This document shows, piece after piece, positions 8,120-16,297 of a stretch of DNA of 64,000 nt. The stretch lies in the NCBI RefSeq assembly GCF_013408525.1, contig NZ_JACBZM010000001.1, positions 2,976,001-3,040,000 of the forward strand. Reading direction: 5' to 3'. Source of the DNA: Nocardioides aromaticivorans. GTDB lineage: Bacteria; Actinomycetota; Actinomycetes; Propionibacteriales; Nocardioidaceae. Under the pieces are notes generated by a model that had not been told where the DNA came from, made no database searches, and saw only the letters and a list, made by a program, of their open reading frames with translations. Position numbers and translations under genes: made by a program. Positions within the stretch are counted from its first letter, which is position 1, and the number at the start of each line of letters is the position of its first letter.

Positions 8120-8635
8120 ATGACGCAGGACAGCAGCGGCGCACAGCAGGCGCAGGACGCTGACGACCAGCGCGCGTACGGCGGCGAGCCCGTCGGCCAG
8201 GCCGACGAGGAGCAGGCGCAGCGCGAGGAGCTCGAGTACGGCGACTCCAGCACCGCCGTCTCACCGGACACCCAGTTCAGCGACCCCGGCGAGATCGGCG
8301 ACGACGGCGAGCAGGCGTTGTCCTCCCAGGGCCAGTCGACGACGTGGCACGACCCCGCCAAGCCGCGGGGGAGCTCGGACGTCGACCAGGGACCGCACGG
8401 CGACGAGATGCCGCGCCCGCCCGGCACCGCCGACGAGGACCGCAACCCCGACCAGGCCGACGCCTTTGCCGGCACCACCGACGGCGACCAGGACGCCGAG
8501 CCCCCGACCTCCGGCTACGGCGAGCAGCCCGAGGTCGTCTCGGGCGACGACGTCGACGGCGAGTCGGCCGGCGAGACGTCGTACGGCGACGACCAGGACG
8601 CCGCTCCTTCGCAGGCTCCGTACGAGCAGCAGTGA
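8120..8635 (+). CDS. Acidic low-complexity hypothetical protein
   Basis: A 171-aa protein of unknown function. It is rich in Asp, Glu, Gly, Gln and Ser, with repeated short acidic blocks such as GDDGEQ, DGDQDAE and SGDDVDGESAG, and has no predicted membrane segment, signal peptide or Cys. It is almost certainly intrinsically disordered. The ATG at 8120 has GGGAG (8106-8110) at a good distance; an in-frame TTG at 8111 is less likely. It sits between sepX and the tRNA-Ala gene and is preceded by a hairpin (8075-8097). Base composition and third-position G+C match the core genes on its left, so it does not look transferred. Confidence 0.6.
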   Translation: MTQDSSGAQQAQDADDQRAYGGEPVGQADEEQAQREELEYGDSSTAVSPDTQFSDPGEIGDDGEQALSSQGQSTTWHDPAKPRGSSDVDQGPHGDEMPRPPGTADEDRNPDQADAFAGTTDGDQDAEPPTSGYGEQPEVVSGDDVDGESAGETSYGDDQDAAPSQAPYEQQ

Positions 8636-8706
8636 CCGGCTGACGCCGGAGAGGGGATCCGGATTCGGCTGCGCTCGGGGCGTGGTGCTAACGTTTCCCC
8701 TCGCTT

Positions 8707-8782
8707 GGGGGTGTGGCGCAGTTGGTAGCGCGTCTCGTTCGCAATGAGAAGGTCAGGGGTTCGAATCCCCTCACCTCCACCA
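8707..8782 (+). tRNA. tRNA-Ala (anticodon CGC)
   Basis: A full 76-nt cloverleaf with encoded CCA. The acceptor stem is GGGGGTG/CACCTCC and includes the G3-U70 wobble pair that identifies alanine tRNAs. D-stem GCGC/GCGC, anticodon stem TCTCG/TGAGA with loop TTCGCAA (anticodon CGC, reads GCG), T-arm AGGGG-TTCGAAT-CCCCT. A possible -10 (TAACGT, 8689-8694) lies upstream. Its 3' part from the anticodon loop onward is the attachment site of the island that follows; the integrated element supplies the present 3' half, so the gene stays intact. Confidence 0.97.
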
Positions 8783-8785
8783 GCA
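8738..8785 (+). repeat. attL: 48-bp direct repeat, tRNA-Ala 3' half
   Basis: Identical to 30028-30075. The repeat begins at tRNA position 32 in the anticodon loop and runs 3 bases past the CCA. Crossover in the anticodon loop is usual for tyrosine recombinases that target tRNA genes. Confidence 0.9.
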
Positions 8786-8789
8786 AGCA

Positions 8790-8830
8790 AGAACCGGCAG
8801 GTCGCTTCTGACCTGCCGGTTCTCGCGTTT
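8790..8830 (+). terminator. Terminator after tRNA-Ala
   Basis: AGAACCGGCAGGTC and GACCTGCCGGTTCT form a perfect 14-bp stem with the 6-nt loop GCTTCT, followed by CGCGTTTT. It serves the tRNA gene and possibly also the convergent integrase gene. A near-identical copy follows the second att site. Confidence 0.8.
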
Positions 8831-8866
8831 TCGGGTCTGATGGTGTGGGACTTGCATGGGCGGGAT

Positions 8867-10039
8867 TCACCAGGCCGGGCCGTCTCGCTTACCCCCGGCG
8901 TACCCCCGGCCCGTGGGGGAGCCGCGCAGCGCCTCCCGCGTGCTTCGGTCGAGGCGGTCAGACGCCTCTGTCTTAGGGTCGGGTCTCGGGGCGGGCCCAC
9001 GGATGGGGTCGTTCAGGCGATCCAGGCCGGCCTGGTCCGCCGAGGTGCCGAGGAAGTGCAGGTAGCGGTACGTCGTGGCGATCGACTCGTGCCCCATCCA
9101 TGCCTGGACGGTGCCGGGATCCACACCGCGCGCCAGCCACAGGCATGCCGCGGTGTGGCGCAGGTCGTGGATGCGCCGCCCGCCCGCTGTCTGGTCCCAC
9201 TTGACCGTGCGCAGCACGGCAGTGCGGTGCAGCTGGGCGCCTCCGCCGGTGGTGATCAGGAGGTCGGTCGGCTGCTTGCCCTCGGCCATGCGCTGGACGA
9301 TCGGCAGGATGCGGTCGGCTACCGGCACCCGACGGCCGCGGCGTCCCTTGGTGGCCTTGACCGCACCGCCCTCGGTCTGCGAGCGCCGCACCAGCAAGCC
9401 GGGCGTGGGTACGACGACCACGTCCTCGACCAGCACGGCCCGCGCCTCGCCCCACCGCATCCCGGTCCAGCCCAGCACCAGGAGCGCGTCGGCCAGGTGC
9501 GGATCCCGGGCCTTCCAGCGGTCGTAGGTGGCCTCGAGCTCGGCCTCGGTCCACGGCCGCATCTCCGTCGGCTCCTCCGATGACCGCGGGACCTTCGCCG
9601 CGGTCACCGGGTTGCGGACGACCGCCTTCTCCCGCACGCACCACGCGAAGAACGTCGACAGGCTGGCGCGGTACCGGATCACCGAGCGCTCGCTGAGCCC
9701 CCGCTGGATCAGCGTCTCGAACGACCGCGCGACCTCACGCTCGGAGACCGCCCCCACCTGCATCGCCTGCATGCTCGTCGGCACCAACCGCTGCAAGGCC
9801 TGGTCGCTGCGGTAGGTCTTCGCCGCCACCGTGAACTCCCGAACGACCAACCACTCCTCGAGCAGCGTCCGGACCGGCCGCCGCCCGGCACGAGGATCCA
9901 TTCCCCCGTCGAGCGCAGCCTTCTCCCTCGCCAGCCAGTCGCTCGCCTCACGCTTCGTGTCGAACGTGCGGCTCGCGACGAACTGCCGCCCGCTCTTCAA
10001 CCTCGCCCGGAACCGGCCGCCCGAGGTCTTCTCGATCAT
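8867..10039 (-). CDS. int: Site-specific tyrosine recombinase (integrase)
   Basis: A 390-aa phage-type integrase. The N-terminal arm-binding part (about residues 1-50, with FDTKREASDWLAREKAALDGG) precedes a SAM-like core-binding domain (about 55-150) and the catalytic domain. Catalytic residues visible: Arg195 (TGMRWGEAR), His291 and Arg294 (HDLRHTAACL), His317 (WMGHES) and Tyr326 (TTYRYLH), so the enzyme looks intact. It would recombine the 48-bp tRNA-Ala att core. The gene is convergent with the tRNA and lies 82 bp inside att, the usual layout. The C-terminal tail after about residue 340 is basic and Pro-rich; a decayed copy of this tail lies at 30156-30273. Only 22 bp separate its start from the excisionase-like gene, with which it is probably co-transcribed. 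Confidence 0.95.
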   Translation of the reverse strand: MIEKTSGGRFRARLKSGRQFVASRTFDTKREASDWLAREKAALDGGMDPRAGRRPVRTLLEEWLVVREFTVAAKTYRSDQALQRLVPTSMQAMQVGAVSEREVARSFETLIQRGLSERSVIRYRASLSTFFAWCVREKAVVRNPVTAAKVPRSSEEPTEMRPWTEAELEATYDRWKARDPHLADALLVLGWTGMRWGEARAVLVEDVVVVPTPGLLVRRSQTEGGAVKATKGRRGRRVPVADRILPIVQRMAEGKQPTDLLITTGGGAQLHRTAVLRTVKWDQTAGGRRIHDLRHTAACLWLARGVDPGTVQAWMGHESIATTYRYLHFLGTSADQAGLDRLNDPIRGPAPRPDPKTEASDRLDRSTREALRGSPTGRGYAGGKRDGPAW

Positions 10040-10061
10040 GGCCGTATTCGCAGTCTGTCGC

Positions 10062-10241
10062 TCAGGACGCCCGCGCGAGCCACTGCTCGACGTCGCTGCG
10101 GCGATACCGCGGACAGGTCGACGTCATCCACGTGACCCGTGGCCCCATCCCGCGCTGCCGCCACCGGCACAACGTCGACTCCGACACCCGGATCCACCGA
10201 GCCACCTCGCTGCTGGTGAGGATCTCCTCCACCGTTTCCAT
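10062..10241 (-). CDS. Excisionase-like helix-turn-helix protein
   Basis: A 59-aa protein with a MerR/HTH_17-type winged helix: LTSSEVARWIRVSESTLCRW is the helix-turn-helix, and the C-terminal YRRSDVEQWLARAS is the characteristic end of excisionase-like DNA-binding proteins. In integrative elements such proteins bend attachment-site DNA and direct the integrase toward excision. The ATG at 10241 has GGAGGTG 5 nt upstream; the longer frame in front lacks support. It lies directly upstream of int on the same strand. Xis function is inferred from size, fold and position; a repressor role cannot be excluded. Confidence 0.8.
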   Translation of the reverse strand: METVEEILTSSEVARWIRVSESTLCRWRQRGMGPRVTWMTSTCPRYRRSDVEQWLARAS

Positions 10242-10456
10242 CTGGTCACCTCCGACTCCGAGAGCGGCAACCGCCGCCCGAGACACCTGACAGTCACCTA
10301 AGGAATGGATGGGCGCTTGAGCGATCAGATGCCGGCGGCGAATCTCCTGCAATGCTCGGGCCCGCTGAGGATCGATGACGCGCAGAACACATCCGGGGAT
10401 CGTTCGAACTGCGCGGAAGGTTCGGCGGCTGCCGATGCGCTGGGGGCCTTCCGCCG

Positions 10457-10786
10457 CTATTGCCCTTGCTGAAAGCGCGCCTGCAGGCTCGAGTCCCGAA
10501 CTTCGAACGGAGAGAACGCCAACTCGGTCAACATCGGGCCGAGGATCCCTTCGATGGCTACGACGTCCCTCAAAGTGAGCTGCGCGTACCCGCGAAGTAG
10601 TTTGCTGAGGCGTCCCGCCGCGATCCCGGAGCGCTCTTCCAGCCAGGACTTCGAACGTCCGAGCCGCTCCAAGCGATCGGTCGTCTCGACCACGAAGTGG
10701 TGCTGCAGTTCGGCTGCCCGGGCGCTCGCGTACGCCGCGGGCGTCGTCGGTTGAATCCAAGTGACATCGCCTGGCCGGCCGAACAT
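10457..10786 (-). CDS. XRE-like helix-turn-helix regulator of the island
   Basis: A 109-aa protein. The central region, LERLGRSKSWLEERSGI then AAGRLSKLLRGYAQLTLRDV, has the spacing of a Cro/C1-type helix-turn-helix, so it is probably a repressor or regulator of the int/xis module that follows on the same strand 215 bp downstream. GAGGAG with a 6-nt spacer selects the ATG at 10786; an in-frame GTG at 10837 would add 17 residues. The 215-bp gap between this gene and xis holds no clear gene and may contain the int/xis promoter. No match to a named phage repressor family is claimed. Confidence 0.65.
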   Translation of the reverse strand: MFGRPGDVTWIQPTTPAAYASARAAELQHHFVVETTDRLERLGRSKSWLEERSGIAAGRLSKLLRGYAQLTLRDVVAIEGILGPMLTELAFSPFEVRDSSLQARFQQGQ

Positions 10787-10921
10787 GACGGACTCCTCGA
10801 GAAGGTCCCGGGGCATGGTCGACGGAGGCTTCGGCACCGGTCAAACATACGGCGCGAGGATGGTCGATCTGGACCTGTGGATGGCGATGAAGGGCCGGGC
10901 GTTTCGGCGTATCTTCCATTT

Positions 10922-11320
10922 ATGGAAGAAGACAAGAAGTGCGAAGTTGACGCCCTTCCCGGGCGAGTGGTGACGCGCATGACGATGACCGGGCATGCGA
11001 TGCGGTGTGGTGAAGGCTGGTTTGCGCTCGTTGAAGAGCTCGATCGGGCGCTGGCGGCCCTCGATCCGGGCTACCGCCTCTTTGCGATTGCCCGCACCGG
11101 TGGTGCGCTCGTTTTCGATGCCGAGCCGTCGTCACCCGAACTTGCTAATCGTTTCGCTGCGATCGTCGGCTCGGCCTCTGAAGCGGCGAGCAGGAACTGT
11201 GAGGTCTGCGGGGAACCTGGCGAGAGGAGCGCGATCTGCGGGGTGGTCGAGGTGTTGTGTGCTGAGCACCGAGCCGCCGCCGAAGCAGCCGGACGGCGGC
11301 ATCGAGAAACGCCGTACTGA
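10922..11320 (+). CDS. Hypothetical protein with C-terminal Cys-rich motif
   Basis: A 132-aa protein I do not recognise. The N-terminal two thirds are mixed helix/strand (ALVEELDRALAALDPGYRLF, ARTGGALVFDAEPSS). The C-terminal end contains CEVCGEPGERSAICG followed by LCAEHR, a Cys-Cys/Cys-Cys-His pattern that could hold one zinc ion. It is divergent from the HTH gene, 135 bp away. No strong ribosome binding site is seen before the ATG at 10922, so the start is uncertain; the frame is open further upstream, but that part overlaps the divergent promoter region. Its place among the element's left-end genes suggests an accessory maintenance role, which is inference only. Confidence 0.5.
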   Translation: MEEDKKCEVDALPGRVVTRMTMTGHAMRCGEGWFALVEELDRALAALDPGYRLFAIARTGGALVFDAEPSSPELANRFAAIVGSASEAASRNCEVCGEPGERSAICGVVEVLCAEHRAAAEAAGRRHRETPY

Positions 11321-11382
11321 CCGATTCCCCGGACGAGCAGCGGGCACATCGGCTTCCATGGTGCAGAGGCCGAGGAGGTCAT

Positions 11383-12174
11383 ATGCGTTCGTTTCAGCCC
11401 TTCCCGCGACGAGAACTGAAGCGGTTGCGGCGCCGCTGGCTGCGCCGCAACCTCGGCATCGTCGCCTTCTTGATGGCCGGGTTCGTCCTTGTGGCGGCAC
11501 TGACATCGGTGCCCCTGGCTACTAGTGAGCTACCGGTCCGGTGGTACGTCATCGGACTCCTCCAAGCCAGCCTCGTTGCTGCGGCTCTGCACCTCGTCAA
11601 CTCGGCGTTCCTGGCGCACGAGGCAACTGCGATATGGCAGCTCAGGGGTGCATGGGGTGAGGACAACACGCGGTCGGAGCTGCAGAAGGCGAAGCGACGA
11701 CGGCTCGTCTGGGGGTGGGTCGACAGCATCACGCTGCAGGGTGGCGACCTCGACCACGTGGTTGTCACGCGCTCGGGTGGCATCGTCGTACTGGACTCCA
11801 AGTGGCGCGGCTCGATCGACGCGGACGCTGTTGCGGAGATGACCGCGTCCGCCAAGAAGGCAGCGATCAGGGCACAGGGACTCGCCAGATCCATGCTCAA
11901 GTCAGAGCGCGGAGCGAAGCATCGGGCGCGCGCGCAACCGGTGACCGTGGACGCCGCCGTGGTGCTCTGGGGTGCGGCGCGGGAGCTAGTGAACGACGGT
12001 CGGGAGGTCGACGGCGTGCGGTTCGTGGATGGTCGCAAGCTCGTCGATTGGCTCCGCCAGCTCGAGGGGCCGCCAGTGCCGCCGGACGCGGCCAAGGAGT
12101 TGCTCGAGCAGCTGGCGGCGTACCGCGCGACGGCATTCAAGGCAGCGGAACTTCGGGCGGCAGAGCGCGCGTGA
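11383..12174 (+). CDS. NERD-domain membrane protein
   Basis: A 263-aa protein with two transmembrane helices (about residues 26-48 and 51-73), then a NERD (nuclease-related) domain: GAWGEDNT is the conserved start, and LDHVVVTRSGGIVVLDSKW carries the D...V/LD.K pattern of the restriction-endonuclease-like catalytic core (Asp and Lys present). The C-terminal part, with VDAAVVLWGAA and RFVDGRKLVDWL, also follows NERD proteins. The function of NERD proteins is poorly known; DNA or RNA processing is assumed from the fold. GAGGAGG before the ATG at 11383 fixes the start. On an integrative element it might act in defence or DNA transfer, but nothing here shows which. Confidence 0.7.
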   Translation: MRSFQPFPRRELKRLRRRWLRRNLGIVAFLMAGFVLVAALTSVPLATSELPVRWYVIGLLQASLVAAALHLVNSAFLAHEATAIWQLRGAWGEDNTRSELQKAKRRRLVWGWVDSITLQGGDLDHVVVTRSGGIVVLDSKWRGSIDADAVAEMTASAKKAAIRAQGLARSMLKSERGAKHRARAQPVTVDAAVVLWGAARELVNDGREVDGVRFVDGRKLVDWLRQLEGPPVPPDAAKELLEQLAAYRATAFKAAELRAAERA

Positions 12175-12225
12175 GGGTGGCCGTGCGGAGCCAATCGCGC
12201 CGCGCGAAACGTCCGGCAGATTGCT

Positions 12226-12576
12226 TCAACGAACCCAGCGACTCCCGGTGTCCGGCCGACGGAGGCGAGCGATTTCGTCCGAGACTGAGCTCCATTTTGC
12301 GTCCACGAGCTCGCCCCGAGCACTGCGGTCGTTGAGCTCTCGGAGGACGCGTCGGCAGGCACTGGGGGAGTCGAGAACGGCGCTGACGTGTTGCTCGATG
12401 CTCACCGGCTCGGTGACATAGGTGATCGCTGTGCGGCCCGCTTGAGCAGCACGACGTTCCTCGGATGCAAGCCTCCGGCAGGCACTGCTGCACCAGCGAC
12501 GAGGGCGGCCGGCCTTCGGCCGATCGGAGACGAAGAACGGCCGGCCGCATCGGGGACAGGCCTTCTCGATGATCAC
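12226..12576 (-). CDS. Small zinc-finger-like protein coupled to HTH gene
   Basis: A 116-aa protein. Near its N-terminus it has CPRCGRPFFV, then an Arg/Pro-rich linker (AGRPRRW) and CSSAC, a CxxC-x18-CxxxC arrangement suited to one zinc ion. The C-terminal half is charged and helical (VLDSPSACRRVLRELNDR, DAKWSSVSDEIARLRR). The GTG at 12576 is chosen because it overlaps the upstream stop as GTGA and has AGGAG about 8 nt before it; an ATG at 12603 is the alternative. Similar short Cys proteins with a GRPR-(F/W)C-S-AC motif occur in actinobacterial phages and mobile elements (from memory). Function unknown; nucleic-acid binding is likely. Confidence 0.6.
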   Translation of the reverse strand: MIIEKACPRCGRPFFVSDRPKAGRPRRWCSSACRRLASEERRAAQAGRTAITYVTEPVSIEQHVSAVLDSPSACRRVLRELNDRSARGELVDAKWSSVSDEIARLRRPDTGSRWVR

Positions 12577-12902
12577 TGGTTCCGCTCCTGGTCCAGCGAC
12601 CATTCGAAGACCGTGGCCACCCGCCAGCGGAGATGCTTGCCGACGCGGAATCCCTTGGGCCCGCGTCCTCGGCTGCGCCAGGCGTAGACGGTCTTGATGG
12701 GTACACCGAGGTACGCAGCCACGTCGATGGCTGTCCAGAGGCGCTCGCCGGCGGAGTGGGGTTGGGGGTTCGCGGGAACGGTCGGCTGGGGTGGGGGAGC
12801 GGCCTCAGGGCGGGGTCGCGTGCGGCAGCGCGTCCGTGTCGACTCCGGTGTGGGTTCGTCCCAAAGGGCTGGTTGTTCGAGGTTGTACTCGTTGTTGCTC
12901 AT
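12573..12902 (-). CDS. Helix-turn-helix (excisionase-family) DNA-binding protein
   Basis: A 109-aa protein. The N-terminal half is a Pro/Arg-rich linker; the C-terminal half is an HTH_17/excisionase-type domain: LWTAIDVAAYLGVPIKTVYA, then WRSRGRGPKGFRVGKHLRWR, and the terminal VATVFEWSLDQ. The ATG at 12902 begins MSNNEYNLEQ. It is translationally coupled (GTGA) to the zinc-finger-like gene, so the two proteins are probably needed together. This is the second excisionase-like HTH gene in the element; the one at 10062 is adjacent to int and is the better Xis candidate. This one may control the accessory genes or replication. Its exact role is not evident. Confidence 0.7.
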   Translation of the reverse strand: MSNNEYNLEQPALWDEPTPESTRTRCRTRPRPEAAPPPQPTVPANPQPHSAGERLWTAIDVAAYLGVPIKTVYAWRSRGRGPKGFRVGKHLRWRVATVFEWSLDQERNQ

Positions 12903-13335
12903 CGCGTGCCCGTCTTGATCCCGTGGGTGCTGGATGCACCCCTCCTGGTCTCCTAAGACATCGCCAGCCGCTCGAGCGATCACTACGCGGCGAGAAACTT
13001 CCGCCGGCAAAGGGGGACGCGGCAGCTCCGGATGCTCGCAGGCATTACGCCGGACGTTTCCGCGCCGAGAATGCAAGAGGTGTGTGGCACTTCATCAGTC
13101 GCGCGTGGGCGACGGGAGCAATGTCAGGATTCCTGTGTAAGCGGGCGTCGGGCTCGGATGCCTGCGGCCGTCATGGCGAGGTGCGCCTTGCATTGGTTGG
13201 AGACGCACATCAGCAGAGCCTGACGTAGCCGTGGGCTTCGAGTTGCTACGCCGAGAGGGGCACTCGGGCACCGGCTCCGGCGCTCGTTCGAACCAACCTG
13301 TGAGGTCGCTCTCCGGAGCGAGGGTGGGCTTCGTC
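12903..13335. other. Intergenic region between mobility genes and catabolic genes
   Basis: 433 bp separating the HTH pair from the 3' end of the oxidase gene. No open frame with a start, ribosome binding site and protein-like composition was found on either strand, and no strong hairpin stands out. It marks the border between the element's own genes and its cargo. Confidence 0.5.
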
Positions 13336-14748
13336 TCAGGAGTCGAATCCCAGGCCGACGGCGTCCAGCGCGCGCAGGAAGGCATTCCTCTGTCCTTGTT
13401 GGTGATCTGCCCGGTTCAGGGACCACCTGGTGAGGTTGATCCCGGCGGCCGCTGCGGGCTCGGGCGGGAAGGGGAGTGGCCTCTTGCGGACCATCTCGAG
13501 CTCGGTGCGTTCGGTTCGCTCTCCGGAGAGCTTGTCGAGCAGGACGTTGGCGGCGAAGCGGGTGGCGCCGACGCCGAGGCCGGTGAAGCCGGCGGCGTAG
13601 GCGATGCGTCCCTGTCGCGCGAGTCCGTAGTAGGCGGCGAACTGTGTGCAGGTGTCGATGGCGCCGGCCCATTGGTGACTGAACCTGAGGCCTTCGAGCT
13701 GCGGGAAGGTCGCGAAGAAGTGTGAGGCGAGCTTCTCGTAGGTGTGAGGCCGATCCTCGTAGGTCGCGCGGATCTTGCGGCCCGCGTGATAGACGGCGTC
13801 GTAGCCGCCGTAGAGGATCCTGTTGTCGGCGGTGAGTCGCGAGTAGTGAAACTGGTTGGCCATGTCGGCGAGGCCTTCGCGGTCGTTCCAGCCGATGGAG
13901 CTCAACTGGTCGGCACTGAGGGGCTCGGTCATCAGGACGTAGTCGTACACCGGCACCGTCATGAGCCGGTTGCGGCGCAGCAACGACGGGAAAACGTTGG
14001 TCGCGAGCGCCACCCGGTCGGCAGTCACGACGGCGCGTGCGGTTTCGAGTCGAACCTTGCCGGTCGAACGACTGGAGAGGCCTGTGACAGACGAGTGTTC
14101 GTAGATCTCCACGCCGAGGTGCCGCGCGACCCGAGCCAGCTCGTTGGCAAGGCGAGCCGGGTGGACGAGCGCGCACCCGTCCGGCTCCTGGCTCCCGCCC
14201 AGGAACAGCGGGCTGTTGATGCGACTGCGGACCGAGTCCTGGTCGAGGTGGTTGTCGCCGAGCCACGGGATCTCGTGGGGTTCGACGGCAACCCTGAGGG
14301 TGCCGGTTCGCTCCCACTGACAGTCGATGGCAAGGTCGCCGAGGTCCTTCTCGAATTCGTCGAGGTTGTCTCTCCCGAGACGCTCGAGAATCGTGTACTC
14401 GTCGCGCCACCGTGCGCGGCCGTTCTCCTCGCCGTGGGTGATGGAGGCTTCGCAGAAGCCGCCGTTGCGGCCCGACGCAGCCCATCCGACTCGTTGGGCT
14501 TCGAGGAGAATCACCTTCTGGCCAGGGTTGCGGCGCTTGGCGAGGACCGCAGTCCATAGGCCGAGATACCCACCTCCCACGATCGCAAGGTCTGCGGTCG
14601 TGGCGGACGTGAGAACCAGAGCGGGTCCGTCTTGGCCGGCGTCCTCGATCCAGAACACCCCTCGATTCGTCGTCGCCAGCGATTCCCGGACGACCCGTGC
14701 ATCCGGGGCGTTCCTCTCGTAGGCGGTCTCCTGCAATGGACCCGGCAT
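13336..14748 (-). CDS. FAD-dependent amino-acid/amine oxidase-like oxidoreductase
   Basis: A 470-aa DAO-family flavoprotein. After an extension of about 50 residues comes the Rossmann motif ADLAIVGGGYLGLWTA, then LLEAQRVGWAASGRNGGFC, the second family block seen in glycine/D-amino-acid and gamma-glutamylputrescine oxidases; a third, YAAGFTGLGVGATRFAANVL, closes the FAD site. Such enzymes oxidise a C-N bond to an imine and so release an aldehyde or keto acid. GAGGAG is 7 nt before the ATG at 14748. It is divergent from an aldehyde dehydrogenase gene, with a palindromic operator between, which suggests that the dehydrogenase takes the aldehyde formed. The electron acceptor (oxygen or a carrier) and substrate are unknown. 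Confidence 0.82.
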   Translation of the reverse strand: MPGPLQETAYERNAPDARVVRESLATTNRGVFWIEDAGQDGPALVLTSATTADLAIVGGGYLGLWTAVLAKRRNPGQKVILLEAQRVGWAASGRNGGFCEASITHGEENGRARWRDEYTILERLGRDNLDEFEKDLGDLAIDCQWERTGTLRVAVEPHEIPWLGDNHLDQDSVRSRINSPLFLGGSQEPDGCALVHPARLANELARVARHLGVEIYEHSSVTGLSSRSTGKVRLETARAVVTADRVALATNVFPSLLRRNRLMTVPVYDYVLMTEPLSADQLSSIGWNDREGLADMANQFHYSRLTADNRILYGGYDAVYHAGRKIRATYEDRPHTYEKLASHFFATFPQLEGLRFSHQWAGAIDTCTQFAAYYGLARQGRIAYAAGFTGLGVGATRFAANVLLDKLSGERTERTELEMVRKRPLPFPPEPAAAAGINLTRWSLNRADHQQGQRNAFLRALDAVGLGFDS

Positions 14749-14847
14749 GATGCGCTCCTCAAAGTGTGTCTAGCGGTGTGTCGATGGACGTGGCGGGGAA
14801 CTCGAGCACGCGGTCGAGCTCTCTGCGGACCGGCACCCCTTGAGGAA

Positions 14848-14865
14848 GTACAACATGTGTTGTAC
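14848..14865. promoter_or_regulatory. Operator with half-site TGTTGTAC
   Basis: Perfect inverted repeat GTACAACA-TG-TGTTGTAC in the divergent promoter region of the oxidase and aldehyde dehydrogenase genes. The same half-site occurs before the importer operon (19421-19438) and before tetR (27109-27118), so the island TetR is the likely binder. Confidence 0.75.
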
Positions 14866-14921
14866 GTTCCCCGCACCCGGTATCGCTACTTGTGCCGGAC
14901 GCCGTTACGAGAGGCCGAACC

Positions 14922-16292
14922 ATGTCGCAGTACGTCGTCGTTGACCCGTTCACTGGGTGCGAGCATCGTCGGTTTCCAGGCATCAATGATCGCCAGCTCG
15001 ATGACCTCGTCGCGCAAGCTGCGAGCGCGGTTCCGGTCGTGGCACGTTCGACATCGGCTGACCGCTCCGGGCTGCTGGCCAAGGTTGCCGACCTGTATGT
15101 GGAGCGGTGCCGTGATCTCGCCGAGATCTCGGTCATGGAGATGGGCAAGCCGATCGCCCAGGCGATTCACGAGATCGAGTTCACGGCCAGCATCTTCCGG
15201 TACTACGCGACGAACGCCGATGACCTGCTGGCCGACGAGCCCATCCTCGTGCGCGACGGAAGGGGAGAAGCGCTCCTGCGACGTGCACCGCTAGGAGTCA
15301 TTCTCGGTGTGATGCCCTGGAACTACCCGTACTACCAGGCGGCTCGATTCGCGGCGCCGAACGTTCTGGTCGGCAACTCGGTCCTGTTGAAGCCTGCGCC
15401 CCAATGCCCCGAGTCGGCCGCGGCCATGCAGCAGGTCATGCAAGACGCGGGCGCACCCGATGGGGTGTACTCGACAATCCTGGCCTCCGACGAGCAGGTC
15501 GTCTCGTTGCTCGAGAATCCCGATGTCCAGGGAGTGTCAGTGACGGGATCTGAGCGCGCGGGCGCCGCCATCGCAGAGGTCGCGGGTCGAAATCTGAAGA
15601 AGGTCGTGCTGGAGCTCGGCGGGTCCGATCCCTTCATCGTCTTCAGCACGGGCGACCTGGACGCCACGGTCTACCACGCGGCGACCACCCGGCTGGAGAA
15701 CACGGGGCAGGCGTGCAACGCGGCCAAGCGATACATCGTGCACGATGACATCTACGACGAGTTCGCAGCCCGGCTGGTCGAGCTGTTCGGCAGTGATCAG
15801 CTACGTCCGGCCGATCCGCGCCTCGAGGAGACGATGATCGGTCCGGTCTCGTCGACTGTCGCGGCGGACAGGCTCGCCGACCAACTTGCGCGAGGCCTCG
15901 AGCAGGGCGCCCGGGTCCTCGTCGGCGGGCAGCGAGACGGGAACCTCTTCGCTCCGACCGTCCTGGTCGACGTCACTGCGGACAACGACATCTACCACGA
16001 AGAGGTCTTCGGGCCGATCGCCGTTCTGCACCGCGTTTCCAGCGAAGGGGAAGCGATCGCGTTGGCGAACGACACCCCCTTCGGGCTGGGTGCCTACGTG
16101 TTCAGCGCCGACCTCGAGCAAGCAGAGCGTGTTGCTGACCGGCTGCAGACAGGAATGGTGACGATCAACCTGGCGCACGGGGAGGCTCCTGAGCTGCCCT
16201 TCGGCGGCGTGAAGCGCTCCGGGTACGGGCGTGAACTGGGGCGGCTCGGGGTCGACGAGTTCGTCAACAAGCGCCTCGTTCGGAAGGCGTGA
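14922..16292 (+). CDS. NAD(P)-dependent aldehyde dehydrogenase (succinate-semialdehyde type)
   Basis: A 456-aa aldehyde dehydrogenase most like the GabD1 group of succinate-semialdehyde dehydrogenases (VMEMGKPIAQAIHEIE, PWNYPYYQAARFAAP). Catalytic Cys265 lies in NTGQACNAAKR and the general base Glu231 in LELGGSDPF; the cofactor-site block VTGSERAGAAIAEVAG is intact. It would oxidise an aldehyde, perhaps an omega-semialdehyde, to the acid. ATG 14922 with an upstream GAGAGG is preferred over GTG 14892. It starts the operon running to the amidase and overlaps or abuts the next gene. The neighbouring amine oxidase-like enzyme is the likely source of its substrate. Confidence 0.9.
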   Translation: MSQYVVVDPFTGCEHRRFPGINDRQLDDLVAQAASAVPVVARSTSADRSGLLAKVADLYVERCRDLAEISVMEMGKPIAQAIHEIEFTASIFRYYATNADDLLADEPILVRDGRGEALLRRAPLGVILGVMPWNYPYYQAARFAAPNVLVGNSVLLKPAPQCPESAAAMQQVMQDAGAPDGVYSTILASDEQVVSLLENPDVQGVSVTGSERAGAAIAEVAGRNLKKVVLELGGSDPFIVFSTGDLDATVYHAATTRLENTGQACNAAKRYIVHDDIYDEFAARLVELFGSDQLRPADPRLEETMIGPVSSTVAADRLADQLARGLEQGARVLVGGQRDGNLFAPTVLVDVTADNDIYHEEVFGPIAVLHRVSSEGEAIALANDTPFGLGAYVFSADLEQAERVADRLQTGMVTINLAHGEAPELPFGGVKRSGYGRELGRLGVDEFVNKRLVRKA

Positions 16293-16297
16293 GTGCG

